The translations under genes were made by a program, and so were the position numbers. From assembly GCF_018502625.1 (NCBI RefSeq), contig NZ_CP075566.1:4839001-4903000 (forward strand): a stretch of 64,000 nucleotides of DNA, written 5' to 3'. The notes below the pieces were generated by a model that saw nothing but the letters and a program-made list of their open reading frames with translations, did no database searches and was not told the origin of the DNA. The first letter of the stretch is position 1. Each line of letters opens with the position of its first letter. The stretch is from Pseudomonas hormoni. GTDB taxonomy: Bacteria; Pseudomonadota; Gammaproteobacteria; Pseudomonadales; Pseudomonadaceae. Positions 1 through 8,844 of this stretch are shown piece after piece.

Positions 1-132
1 TTGTTCGCCGGCCATTCCGGCGGCAAACAGCAAGGTCCACATGCCCGTATCGCCAGCCAATGGCTTGATGGCGCATTCGATACGAGTCACAAGACCCAAG
101 CATTGACGGGTGAGGCAGAGGTTGCGCGACAT
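1..132 (-). CDS. small hypothetical protein, 3' end outside window
   Basis: A reading frame starts with ATG at 132 on the minus strand (MSRNLCLTRQ) and stays open for 44 codons to the window edge, so the C-terminus is missing. It contains several Cys residues and no recognisable motif. I do not recognise the family. The frame looks plausible because its codon use resembles the neighbours, but so short a piece cannot be verified here. Confidence 0.45.
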   Translation of the reverse strand, partial: MSRNLCLTRQCLGLVTRIECAIKPLAGDTGMWTLLFAAGMAGEQ

Positions 133-329
133 GGCGGCGACCCTCGGTAGATCCGGTATTCAGCTCCCACGGGAGAACTGTCTCGATCCAGTGATTACTG
201 TCGATGTCCTTGAGCTCAGAATAGAAGAAAAGTCTGACCAGCACGTCAACTGAGACCAGAAGGCGCCGAATGGTCATTGTGTGAATGTTGACGTCAGAGT
301 GATGGCACTTTTGATCACCCCTAAAACCC

Positions 330-420
330 GTAGGAGCCGAGCTTGCTCGCGATAGCGGACTTTCAGTCAACAGAGATGTTGATTGTCAGTCTGTCATCGC
401 GAGCAAGCTCGGCTCCTACA
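330..420. repeat. REPIN (inverted REP pair)
   Basis: Two inverted copies of a GTAGGAGCCGAGCTTGCTCG-type REP flank a spacer of about 30 bases. The element lies just downstream of the stop codon of the Lon-like protease gene. The rest of the gap from 133 to 430 shows no clear feature. Confidence 0.9.
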
Positions 421-430
421 GGTGTTTGTG

Positions 431-2869
431 TCAGGCCGGTTTTGCTTCGACCAGCGCTTCCTGCGCTGCTTCTTTCTCGGCTTCTTTCAGGTCTTCTTCG
501 CTGATCATTTCCGCAATCACCCGCAAGCGTTCCACCACCCGCGCATTCACGCTGCCTTCAGGGAACTCGCCATTCTCATCCGGCGCACCGGCGGGCTCGC
601 CGACCAACAGGCTCAACGCCTCATCGGCCTGACGCACTGCGTAGACATGGAATTGCCCCGCACGCACCGCCGCCAACACCTTCTCGTCCAGCATCAGCGT
701 GGCCACGTTGGCCTGAGGAATGATCGCCCCCTGCTCACCGGTCAGCCCGCGAGCTTCGCAGAGGCGGAAGAAGCCTTCGATCTTCTCGTTGACCCCGCCC
801 ACCGCCTGCACTTCACCGAACTGGTTGATCGAACCGGTGATTGCAAAGCACTGCTTGAGCGGCGTTTTCGACAAGGCCGAAATCAACGTGCACGCCTCAC
901 CCAGCGACGCACTGTCGCCATCGACGTAACCGTAGGATTGCTCTAGCGCGATGCTTGCGGAAATCGCCAGCGGGAATTCCTGAGCGTAACGGCTGCCCAG
1001 ATACCCGGTGAGGATCATCACGCCTTTGGAGTGAATCGGCTGGCCGAGGTTAACTTCGCGCTCGATGTCGACAATGCCGCTGCCGCCCGGATAGACCGTG
1101 GCGGAAATCCGCGCTGGCACACCGAACGCCGAGTCACCGACCTCCAGCACCGTCAGCCCGTTGCACTTGCCGACCGCCGCGCCATCGGTGTCGATCAGGA
1201 TGATCCCGGCCAGCATGTCATCGAGAATTCGCGCCGAAACGCGCCCGGTGCGAGTGGCCTTGGCCTTGAGCGCACGCTCGATGTGCCCGGCGTCGGTCAT
1301 TTCGTCGCCCGCCAGCTGACGAATGAAATCCGCCTCGCTGACCAGTTGGAACAGGTCTCCGATCCGCGCCGACAAACGTCCCTGATGCTCAGCCAGACGC
1401 GCGCTGTACGTCGCCAGGCGCGCCACCGCGTCGGCGGTCAGCGGCGCCATGCCTTCCTCGGAGGTGCGGGTTTTCAGTAGCTGGGCGAACTGTTCCAGGC
1501 TCTCGTCGACCATCGGGATGTCTTCGTCGAAATCCACCAGGACGCGGAACATCTCCTGGAAGTCCGGATCAAGGTCTTGCAGCGTGTAATACAGCTGCCG
1601 GGCGCCGATGATGACGACTTTGACCTGCAACGGAATGTGTTGCGGTGTCAGGGTCACGGTGGCCAGGCGACCCAGCTCACCCAACGGCGATTCCATTTTC
1701 AGCTTGCGCGATTGCAGGGCGCGTTTGAGCGCATCCCACACGAATGGCTCGCTGAGCATTTTTTCCGCTTCAAGGATCAGGAAACCGCCGTTGGCGCGGT
1801 GCAGCGCGCCCGGGCGCAGTTGACGATAAGTCGTGTAGAGCGCGCCCTGATCGGTGCTGTATTCGATGCGGCCAAACAGGTTTTCGTAAGTCGGGTGCGG
1901 TTCGAACACCACCGGCGCACCGCCGCTGGACGAATGACCGACCACCAGACTCGGCGCGTATTGCTCTTCCAGCATCTTGCGGGCAACGGCGTCGGCTTTG
2001 CTGTCGTCCACCAGTTGCTCGACCACGGTTTTCAGCAGATAAACCTGCATCGCCTGCAGGTAGCCGCACACCGCCGCGTTCTCGGCGTATTTCTCCGACA
2101 GCGGCGACAACAACGGCTGCAAAGCCAGGGTGATGGTTTCTTCGTTGAGGTGGCGCAGTTGATTGCTCGACTCACGCTTCCATTGCGGCAGGCTGGCGAG
2201 CTCTTCGTTCAAGCGCTCTTCCAGACCGGAAATGTCTTCGTGAAAACGCTCGCGATCGGCTTCCGGCAACTGGGCGAATTCCGCTTCATCCAATGCCTTG
2301 CCTTCACTCATCGGGGTAAAGGCGATGTTGCTGGCATCGCGGTAAAGCGCGACTTCTTTCTCCAGCGCCAGGCGCTCGATGATGTCCAGCGCCTTGTCGT
2401 AGCGCTGGTTGAAAGCGCGGTCGATGGCGCTTTTCTTCTGCTGGTAGGACGGGTGTTCGAACACAGCCGGAAAAGTCGCCAGCAGGTTGTCGATCAACGC
2501 GTTGATATCACCGATGAACGCGCCAGCGGTGCCCGAGGGCAACTCCAGGGCGCGAGGCTCGCGGGGCTCATCGAAATTGTTGACGTAGACCCAGTCCGCC
2601 GGGGTTTGCAGGCGTTTGCCCTCGGCCTTCAGGTAGCGTTTGACGAACGAAAACCGGCCGGTGCCAGGCTCGCCCATGACGAATACGTTGTAACCGGGGC
2701 GTGGCATGGCCACACCGAACTGCAAGGCTTCGACCGCACGTTCCTGGCCAAGCACACCGCGGAAAGGCTCCAGATCATTGGTGGTAGAGAAGCTGAACTG
2801 TTCAGCGGAAAACGGACGGGTCAGCGCTTCGGGCGCTAGACGCAAGCTGGCAGCAACAGGATCAGGCAT
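431..2869 (-). CDS. Lon-family ATP-dependent protease (LonB/YcbZ-like)
   Basis: This 812-residue protein should be an AAA+ serine protease of the Lon family without the classical Lon N-terminal domain. The P-loop region at residues 66-74 reads GEPGTGRFS, with Arg where Walker A normally has Lys. The C-terminal protease domain holds the Ser-Lys dyad: Ser653 in DGDSAS and Lys696 in GGVNEKIEG. The last 40 residues are acidic and rich in Glu and Ala. The substrate is unknown; this family is thought to act on cytosolic proteins. The gene stands alone, is divergent from the DUF3015 gene, and ends beside a REPIN. The family call is firm. The Arg in the P-loop may be a subfamily trait rather than a loss. 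Confidence 0.9.
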   Translation of the reverse strand: MPDPVAASLRLAPEALTRPFSAEQFSFSTTNDLEPFRGVLGQERAVEALQFGVAMPRPGYNVFVMGEPGTGRFSFVKRYLKAEGKRLQTPADWVYVNNFDEPREPRALELPSGTAGAFIGDINALIDNLLATFPAVFEHPSYQQKKSAIDRAFNQRYDKALDIIERLALEKEVALYRDASNIAFTPMSEGKALDEAEFAQLPEADRERFHEDISGLEERLNEELASLPQWKRESSNQLRHLNEETITLALQPLLSPLSEKYAENAAVCGYLQAMQVYLLKTVVEQLVDDSKADAVARKMLEEQYAPSLVVGHSSSGGAPVVFEPHPTYENLFGRIEYSTDQGALYTTYRQLRPGALHRANGGFLILEAEKMLSEPFVWDALKRALQSRKLKMESPLGELGRLATVTLTPQHIPLQVKVVIIGARQLYYTLQDLDPDFQEMFRVLVDFDEDIPMVDESLEQFAQLLKTRTSEEGMAPLTADAVARLATYSARLAEHQGRLSARIGDLFQLVSEADFIRQLAGDEMTDAGHIERALKAKATRTGRVSARILDDMLAGIILIDTDGAAVGKCNGLTVLEVGDSAFGVPARISATVYPGGSGIVDIEREVNLGQPIHSKGVMILTGYLGSRYAQEFPLAISASIALEQSYGYVDGDSASLGEACTLISALSKTPLKQCFAITGSINQFGEVQAVGGVNEKIEGFFRLCEARGLTGEQGAIIPQANVATLMLDEKVLAAVRAGQFHVYAVRQADEALSLLVGEPAGAPDENGEFPEGSVNARVVERLRVIAEMISEEDLKEAEKEAAQEALVEAKPA

Positions 2870-3146
2870 CGGGCTTCCTTACATCAGGCGGGGCAGATAG
2901 CGGCATTCTGGCGCTGCCCATACCCCACTGGCAAGGCGCGCCTTTAGCCAAAGCATAGCTAAACGGTTATCCCCAGGCGGACCGGGTCTAAATCAACGTT
3001 TTCAACGAATATTTCGCAAAATGTCACGGAACCCTTGGAACGTGCCTAAACTCCAAACTGCGCGGCTGGAACAATAACCGGCCCACTGGCGCCAGATCGG
3101 GCCAGACCCCTTGTCCATTGGTATGCACATAAAAGAGAACAAAGCT

Positions 3147-3635
3147 ATGAAACGGATTCTTCTCGGTACTCTCTTCACCGCTGTATCCCTCAATGCCATG
3201 GCTCAGGCGCCAGGCGGCCCGGATTGCGGCTGGGGCAACATGCTGTTCGAAGGTCAGCGTGGCACCCCGGCTCACTTCCTGGCATCCACCACCAACGGCA
3301 CTTCCGGCAACGCAACCTTCGGTATGACCTCCGGTACCAACGGTTGCTCGACTAATGCGTCGCTGACCTATGGCGGCAAATCCTGGATTGCCATGAATGG
3401 CATGATGAACGAGCTGTCCGAAGACATGGCCAAGGGTCAGGGCGAAGCGCTGACCACTTACGCCGTGGTACTGGGCGTGGCGCCGGAAGACCGTGCGCAC
3501 TTCGCCGCCGTCACTCATGAGCACTTCCAGCAGATCTTCAGCAAGGCTGACGTGACCGCTGACGACGTGCATACCAACACCCTGGCCGTTCTGAAGAGCG
3601 ATCCGCGTCTGGCCAAGTACGCCACTCAAGCTTAA
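3147..3635 (+). CDS. DUF3015 family periplasmic protein
   Basis: The product is 162 residues. It starts with a signal peptide (MKRILLGTLFTAVSLNAMAQ, cleavage probably after AMA) and is followed by a Gly/Thr/Asn-rich region and a helical C-terminus, as in the DUF3015 family of secreted Pseudomonas proteins of unknown role. I chose the ATG at 3147 over an in-frame one at 3111 because it directly begins the signal peptide and has a purine-rich AAAGAGAAC upstream. The gene is monocistronic with a strong terminator right after the stop. Confidence 0.88.
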   Translation: MKRILLGTLFTAVSLNAMAQAPGGPDCGWGNMLFEGQRGTPAHFLASTTNGTSGNATFGMTSGTNGCSTNASLTYGGKSWIAMNGMMNELSEDMAKGQGEALTTYAVVLGVAPEDRAHFAAVTHEHFQQIFSKADVTADDVHTNTLAVLKSDPRLAKYATQA

Positions 3636-3639
3636 GCTC

Positions 3640-3678
3640 GACCCGCCCGTTCCTTTCGGGGAGCGGGTTTTATTTTTT
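3640..3678 (+). terminator. Rho-independent terminator of the DUF3015 gene
   Basis: A GC-rich stem (ACCCGC pairing with GCGGGT around the loop TTCCTTTC) is followed by a run of T residues, immediately after the stop codon at 3635. Confidence 0.85.
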
Positions 3679-3730
3679 GGACCTGCCCCTTTCTTTGGGT
3701 CTTTATTCTCGAATTTCTAAGTTGCCCACT

Positions 3731-5584
3731 ATGCTCAAACGCCTTGCCTGGTTGGCGCTCTGTGTCTGCGCCCCGCTGTCCGCCGCGCCACACATCGACA
3801 ATCAACGTTTGCAGCAACTGGCCAATGACCCCTTCTGGATTTCCCTCGGTCATTACGAAACCGCCAAGCTGGGCGGCTGGCGCAGCTATGTCAGCGACAG
3901 GAAGTTCTTTCTGGCGCCCGACGGCAATGAACATCCCGACCGTGAACTGGCCGCCACCGTGCAAGCGCTGTACGCCCCGGCCACTGCCGGTGAGCAACAC
4001 GCACAATGCGTCTACCCGGCGCGTACTCGTTGGCTGAAAGCACAACTCAATCTGACCGATCTGCCACCCCTGGACTGCGCCGAGTTCAAGCAATGGTTCA
4101 AGGATGTCTCACCCCACAGCGCGGTGATGATTTTCCCGGCGGCGTATCTGAACAGCCCGTCATCGATGTTCGGCCACACCCTGCTGCGCATCGATCAGGC
4201 GGGTGTGCAGAGCGACAAGACGGCGCTGCTCAGCTACGCGATCAACTTCGGCGCCTACATCGAAGGCTCGGACAACAGCATCCTGTACGCCTGGAAAGGC
4301 TTGATGGGCGGCTATCCGGGCCTGTTCGCGCTCGTGCCGTATCAGGAGAAACTCTCGGAATATCGCAGCCTCGAGAACCGTGACCTGTGGGAATACCGAC
4401 TGAACCTGACGCAGCAAGAAACCGAACGCATGGTCGAGCATGTCTGGGAGCTCAAGCAGATCCAGTTCGACTATTTCTTCTTCGACGAAAACTGCTCCTA
4501 TCGCCTGCTGGAGCTCTTGCAGGTAGCGCGCCCGAGCCTGCGACTGACCGAACAATTCCCGTTGACCGCAATTCCAACCGACACCGTCAAAGCCGTGAAA
4601 GAAGCAGGCCTGGTGGAATCCATTCAATACCGTCCGTCTCGCGAGCGTGAGCTGCTGAGCCGCGCCGAGCCGCTGACTGATGAAGAACAGCAGTGGGTGC
4701 TGAAAGTCAGCGCCGACCAGAAACAATTGCAGGAACCTGCGTTCAAGGTGCTACCACGCGCGCGCCAGGCGCTGATCATCGACGCGGCTTACCGACTCGA
4801 ACGCTACCGTGCCAACGGCCAGGAGCGCGACCCGCAACGGGCGCAACGCAGTTTCGAATTGCTGCGGGCGATCAACCAGAACCCGCCCCCCGAGCTGGAC
4901 ATTCCGCAACCCGGCCTGCCAGAGGACGGCCATGAATCCCGCACCTGGCAGGCCGGCATCGGCACCCGGGGCGACAAGGCGTTTGGTGAATATGGCCTGC
5001 GCATGGCCTATCACGACCTCAACGACAACTCGGAAAGCTTTCCCCTCGGCGCGCAGATTGAAATCCTGCAGATGAAACTGCGCCAGTACGAAGGCAATCA
5101 ATGGCAGTTGCAGCAACTGGATCTGGCGACCATTCGCTCCCTGACACCGCGCAACGAGCTGCTGCAACCGCTGTCGTGGCAAGTCACGGGAGGCCTTGAG
5201 CGGGTGCCGGGCAAACATGACGATGAAACCTTGGTCAGCCACGTCAACGGCGGTGGCGGCGGCACCTGGCAGTTGAGCGAGGACATGCTCGGTTTTGCCT
5301 TGGGCACGGTGCGCGTTGAGCACAACAATGACTTCGCCGGTTTCATCGCGCCGGCGGCAGGTTTCAACAGCGGCGTGCTGTGGAAGAACCCGCTGGGCAA
5401 TTTCAGCCTTGAAGCCAAAGGCGATTTCTTCACCAATGGCGAAGTGCGTCGTAGCGTGAGTCTGAATCAGCAGTGGGAATTGTCGCGCAACCTCGGTTTG
5501 CGCCTGAGCGCCCAGCGTGAATTCAGCCACCTCGCCTCCCCGGAAAACGAAGTGATGCTTGAGGTGAAGTGGTATCACTACTGA
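3731..5584 (+). CDS. DUF4105 (Lnb N-terminal-like) envelope protein
   Basis: The product is 617 residues with an N-terminal signal peptide (MLKRLAWLALCVCAPLSAAP). The central part, about residues 110-320, matches the DUF4105 pattern, including SPSSMFGHTLLRID and the FDENCSYRLLELL segment, whose His and Cys are candidate catalytic residues. The last 220 residues show alternating short strands that end in an aromatic KWYHY, which suggests an outer-membrane-associated beta-rich domain. Function is not established; the family is related to NlpC/P60-like papain folds. The start at 3731 gives a clean signal sequence. Upstream in-frame codons lie inside the preceding terminator. Confidence 0.85.
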   Translation: MLKRLAWLALCVCAPLSAAPHIDNQRLQQLANDPFWISLGHYETAKLGGWRSYVSDRKFFLAPDGNEHPDRELAATVQALYAPATAGEQHAQCVYPARTRWLKAQLNLTDLPPLDCAEFKQWFKDVSPHSAVMIFPAAYLNSPSSMFGHTLLRIDQAGVQSDKTALLSYAINFGAYIEGSDNSILYAWKGLMGGYPGLFALVPYQEKLSEYRSLENRDLWEYRLNLTQQETERMVEHVWELKQIQFDYFFFDENCSYRLLELLQVARPSLRLTEQFPLTAIPTDTVKAVKEAGLVESIQYRPSRERELLSRAEPLTDEEQQWVLKVSADQKQLQEPAFKVLPRARQALIIDAAYRLERYRANGQERDPQRAQRSFELLRAINQNPPPELDIPQPGLPEDGHESRTWQAGIGTRGDKAFGEYGLRMAYHDLNDNSESFPLGAQIEILQMKLRQYEGNQWQLQQLDLATIRSLTPRNELLQPLSWQVTGGLERVPGKHDDETLVSHVNGGGGGTWQLSEDMLGFALGTVRVEHNNDFAGFIAPAAGFNSGVLWKNPLGNFSLEAKGDFFTNGEVRRSVSLNQQWELSRNLGLRLSAQREFSHLASPENEVMLEVKWYHY

Positions 5585-5602
5585 CTCAGCATCACCGCGG
5601 TT

Positions 5603-5706
5603 CCCCTGTGGGAGCGAGACCGGCTTGCCGGCGATGGCGGAGTGTCAGTCGACATCAACGTTGGCTGATACACCGCCTTCGCTAGCAGGCTAGCTCCCAC
5701 AGGGGG
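5603..5706. repeat. REPIN with two unlike arms
   Basis: The left arm reads CCTGTGGGAGCGAGACCGGC and the right arm ends GCTAGCAGGCTAGCTCCCAC. The outer ends pair, but the inner stems belong to different REP variants (CCGGCTTGCCGG against GCTAGCAGGCTAGC). Confidence 0.85.
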
Positions 5707-5807
5707 ATAGTCGTCACCCAACGGATTAATCACGGGCTTTTCACAATCACCTCACGAATCCGCCCCTAGACTTCTCCCATAGGCCGTTGCACGGCCGGGA
5801 GTCCGAG

Positions 5808-6164
5808 ATGTGGCGTTGTGTGGGTGTGGTGGCTGTGTTGATGTTGATCGCGGGCTGCGAGACGACCCACGAAGACCTGATCGCCAAGGGTTATCCACCG
5901 GCCTTCGCCGATGGTTTCGACGACGGCTGCAGCAGTGGCCGGCAAGCTGCCGGGGCGATCACCGGTGAGTTTCGCAAGAACGTGCCGCGTTATCTCAAGG
6001 ACAAGCAATACGCCGAAGGATGGAGCGATGGTTTCCGCCAATGCCAGGCCATGCGCGAAAGCGAAGACCGCGAGGACTATCGCAGCCACCATTGGGACGA
6101 GCGTGAAAGAGCCTGGCAGCAACAGAAAGACCAGGGCGCAGCCCGTGCGTTTCGCTCGCAATGA
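5808..6164 (+). CDS. small lipoprotein, hypothetical
   Basis: The product is 118 residues. It starts MWRCVGVVAVLMLIAGCE, with lipobox LIAGC placing the acylated Cys at about residue 17. The mature part is charged, with a YPPAFADGFDDGCSSG segment and two later Cys-containing repeats of the form DGFRQC, followed by a Glu/Arg-rich tail. I do not know the family. The ATG at 5808 is preferred because CGGGAG lies a few bases before it and the lipobox then sits at the normal distance. It is probably anchored in the inner or outer membrane. Confidence 0.75.
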   Translation: MWRCVGVVAVLMLIAGCETTHEDLIAKGYPPAFADGFDDGCSSGRQAAGAITGEFRKNVPRYLKDKQYAEGWSDGFRQCQAMRESEDREDYRSHHWDERERAWQQQKDQGAARAFRSQ

Positions 6165-6234
6165 GTCGCTTCCAGACATGCGCCGAAACTAAAAGACAGT
6201 GACCATGGCCCAAACCCTATAACGGGAGAAAACC

Positions 6235-6729
6235 ATGAGTCGCGCCTTCGTCAATGAAGATAACGCTGCTGCACAAGCCGATCAGCCAGTCGAACGGCAG
6301 GTCAGCGCGCAGCCCAATTACGTCACGCCTGCTGGCCTGGCGCAGCTTCAGGCGAAAGTCGCCGAGGTGCAAAACCTGCTCAATGAACAGAGTGCGAAGG
6401 GTGAACTGGCGGACAAACAGCGCCAGGCCGACCTTGAGCGCGACTGGCGGTATTTCAATCAGCGCCTGCAAAGCGCTCAGTTAGTCGTACCGGCCTCCTC
6501 GACCAACAAAGTGCAGATCGGCGCCTGGGTAACCTTTGCCGATGAACAGGGCAACGAACAACGCGTGCAGTTGGTGGGCGAGGATCAGGCGAATGCCGCG
6601 AGCGGGCTGATCAATTGGGGCTCGCCGCTGGGGCGGGCATTGCTGGGCGCACAGGTGGGCGATGAAGTGGTGTGGAAGCGGCCGGTGGGGGATTTGGTGA
6701 TCGAGGTTCTGAGCGTAGAGATCGAGTGA
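6235..6729 (+). CDS. GreA/GreB-family transcription elongation factor-like protein
   Basis: The 164-residue protein has a predicted N-terminal coiled coil (about residues 30-85) and a GreA/GreB C-terminal FKBP-like domain (about 90-164), with typical segments VQIGAWVTF, SPLGRALLGAQVGDEV and VIEVLSVEI. Gre factors enter the RNA polymerase secondary channel and rescue backtracked complexes. At the hairpin tip the family motif GDLxENAEY is replaced by ADLERDWRY at residues 65-73. Asp66 is kept, but the second acidic metal ligand is Arg69. It may therefore bind polymerase without normal cleavage stimulation. The ATG follows AACGGGAGAAAACC. The canonical greA and greB would be elsewhere. Confidence 0.8.
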   Translation: MSRAFVNEDNAAAQADQPVERQVSAQPNYVTPAGLAQLQAKVAEVQNLLNEQSAKGELADKQRQADLERDWRYFNQRLQSAQLVVPASSTNKVQIGAWVTFADEQGNEQRVQLVGEDQANAASGLINWGSPLGRALLGAQVGDEVVWKRPVGDLVIEVLSVEIE

Positions 6730-6737
6730 TCTTCAGT

Positions 6738-6823
6738 CCGCCATCGCTAGCAGGCTAGCTCCCACAGTTGATTAGTATCGATCACATAACCCCTGTGGGA
6801 GCTAGCCTGCTAGCGATGGTCGC
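6738..6823. repeat. REPIN, inverted arrangement (CCATCGC outward)
   Basis: CCATCGCTAGCAGGCTAGCT and its inverse flank a short centre. Compared with most other REPINs here the two REPs point the other way, with CCCACAG towards the middle. Confidence 0.85.
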
Positions 6824-6846
6824 GCCGCGGTGTAACTGAAGCCCAT

Positions 6847-6878
6847 AAAAAAACGGAGCCCCCGAGGGCTCCGTTTTT
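6847..6878. terminator. bidirectional terminator between the Gre-like gene and ettA
   Basis: The stem ACGGAGCCC/GGGCTCCGT is flanked by an A-run on the left and a T-run on the right, so it can end transcription from both directions. It lies 19 bases beyond the ettA stop. Confidence 0.88.
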
Positions 6879-6896
6879 CATGCAACCAACCTGAAA

Positions 6897-8561
6897 TCAG
6901 GCCAGTTTCTTGTGCCGTACCCGATGGGGCTGGGCAGCCGCTTCGCCGAGGCGTTTTTTACGATCGGCTTCGTACTCGGAGTAGTTGCCTTCGAAGAACA
7001 CCGCTTGCGAGTCGTCTTCGTACGCCAGGATGTGGGTCGCGACGCGGTCAAGGAACCACCGATCGTGAGAGATCACAATGGCGGCGCCCGGGAAGTCCAG
7101 CAGGGCTTCTTCCAGGGAACGCAGGGTTTCAACGTCGAGGTCGTTGGACGGTTCGTCGAGCAGCAGGACGTTACCGCCCTCCTTCAGGGTCAGGGCCAGG
7201 TGCAAGCGACCGCGCTCACCACCGGACAGGTCCTTGACGAACTTCTGCTGATCGCCGCCCTTGAAGTTGAAGCGACCGACGTAGGTACGCGACGGAATCT
7301 CGTAGTTGCCGATGCGGATCTGATCCGAACCGTCGGAGATTTGCTGGAACACGGTCTTGCTGCCATCCAGATCTTCACGGCTCTGATCGACACAGGCCAG
7401 TTGCACGGTTTCCCCGACTTCGATGCTGCCCGAATCCGGTTGTTCCTTGCCCATCAGCATGCGGAACAGGGTGGATTTACCCGCGCCGTTACCGCCGATC
7501 ACGCCAACGATGGCGCCTTTAGGCATAGAGAACGACAGGTTGTCGATCAACACGCGATCGCCGTAGCCCTTGGAAACGTTCTTGAACTCGATGACCTTGT
7601 CGCCCAGGCGTGGACCGGCCGGGATGTAGATCTCGTTGGTTTCCGAACGCTTCTGGAATTCCTGCGATTGCATTTCTTCGAAGCGTTGCAGACGAGCCTT
7701 GGATTTCGACTGGCGGGCCTTGGCGCCTTTGCGCACCCACTCCAGTTCTTCCTTCATGGCTTTTTCGTGAGCCGACTGCGACTTGGATTCAGCCGCCAGA
7801 CGGTCGGACTTGGCTTCGAGCCAACCGGAGTAGTTGCCCTCGTAAGGGATACCGGCGCCGCGGTCGAGCTCAAGGATCCAGCCAGCGACGTTGTCCAGGA
7901 AGTAACGGTCGTGCGTGATCGCAACAACAGTGCCCGGGAAGTCGTGGAGGAAATGCTCCAGCCAGGCGACGGAGTCGGCGTCCAGGTGGTTGGTCGGTTC
8001 GTCGAGCAGCAGCATGTCGGGGGCGGACAGCAGCAGGCGGCAAAGGGCCACACGACGCTTTTCACCACCGGAGAGGAATTCGACCTTGGCGTCCCAGGCC
8101 GGCAGACGCAGCGCATCGGCGGCAACTTCCAGTTGACGATCCAGGTTGTGACCGTCGCTGGCTTGCAGGATGGCTTCGAGCTTGGCCTGTTCGGCGGCCA
8201 GTTTGTCGAAGTCGGCATCTTCATCAGCGTAAGCCGCGTAGACCTCGTCCAGGCGCGCCTGGGCGTTCTTGATCACGCTGACCGCTTCCTCGACCACTTC
8301 ACGCACGGTTTTGGTCGGGTCCAGGATCGGCTCTTGCGGCAGGTAGCCGATGTTCAGCTCCGGCATCGGACGGGCTTCGCCCTCGAACTCGGTGTCGACG
8401 CCAGCCATGATTTTCAGCAGCGTGGATTTACCCGAACCGTTAAGGCCGAGCACGCCGATCTTGGCGCCTGGGAAAAAGGACAGCGAAATGTTTTTCAGGA
8501 TTTCCCGCTTCGGCGGAACAACTTTGCCCAGCCGATGCATGGTGAAGACGTATTGAGCCAT
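6897..8561 (-). CDS. ettA: energy-dependent translational throttle protein EttA
   Basis: This 554-residue ABC-F protein matches EttA in length and sequence from its first residues (MAQYVFTMHRLGKVVPPKRE). It has two ABC domains with Walker A motifs GLNGSGKST and GGNGAGKST, and signatures LSGGEKRR and LSGGERGR. The arm insertion (EGNYSGWLEAKSDR) and the charged linker that reaches the ribosomal E site are present. EttA binds the ribosome and gates entry into the elongation cycle according to the ATP/ADP ratio. It is a cytosolic single-gene unit that shares its terminator region with the convergent gene. Confidence 0.97.
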   Translation of the reverse strand: MAQYVFTMHRLGKVVPPKREILKNISLSFFPGAKIGVLGLNGSGKSTLLKIMAGVDTEFEGEARPMPELNIGYLPQEPILDPTKTVREVVEEAVSVIKNAQARLDEVYAAYADEDADFDKLAAEQAKLEAILQASDGHNLDRQLEVAADALRLPAWDAKVEFLSGGEKRRVALCRLLLSAPDMLLLDEPTNHLDADSVAWLEHFLHDFPGTVVAITHDRYFLDNVAGWILELDRGAGIPYEGNYSGWLEAKSDRLAAESKSQSAHEKAMKEELEWVRKGAKARQSKSKARLQRFEEMQSQEFQKRSETNEIYIPAGPRLGDKVIEFKNVSKGYGDRVLIDNLSFSMPKGAIVGVIGGNGAGKSTLFRMLMGKEQPDSGSIEVGETVQLACVDQSREDLDGSKTVFQQISDGSDQIRIGNYEIPSRTYVGRFNFKGGDQQKFVKDLSGGERGRLHLALTLKEGGNVLLLDEPSNDLDVETLRSLEEALLDFPGAAIVISHDRWFLDRVATHILAYEDDSQAVFFEGNYSEYEADRKKRLGEAAAQPHRVRHKKLA

Positions 8562-8844
8562 GGAGAACCTTGGGTCAGTGACAGATGAATGATTGGAGCG
8601 CGGGCGATGCCCGGCCAGGCCGTGCGCGTCGACGATTGACAGGTATCAATGCTGCGCGCTGAAAAAACCTGATTCTAGGAGCTGGAACGCTCCCGCGTAA
8701 CAGGCAAAGCTACCTGAATGACGAGAGGCAGTCCAGCCGGGAGGGACTGGCACTTTGCCACAACTCAAGGCATGCTAGCCGCCCTCCGGGCGTCCGGCTT
8801 ATAGTGCACGTCGCGCCAGTCCAGCCAAACCGCAGGATTACAGT

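Noticed and set aside
1577..2839. A 420-codon frame antisense to the Lon-like protease
   Set aside because: Composition artefact of GC-rich coding DNA; the sense strand encodes a complete protease.
6912..8588. A 558-codon frame antisense to ettA
   Set aside because: The sense strand is unmistakably EttA; the antisense product is low-complexity and Gln/His-rich.
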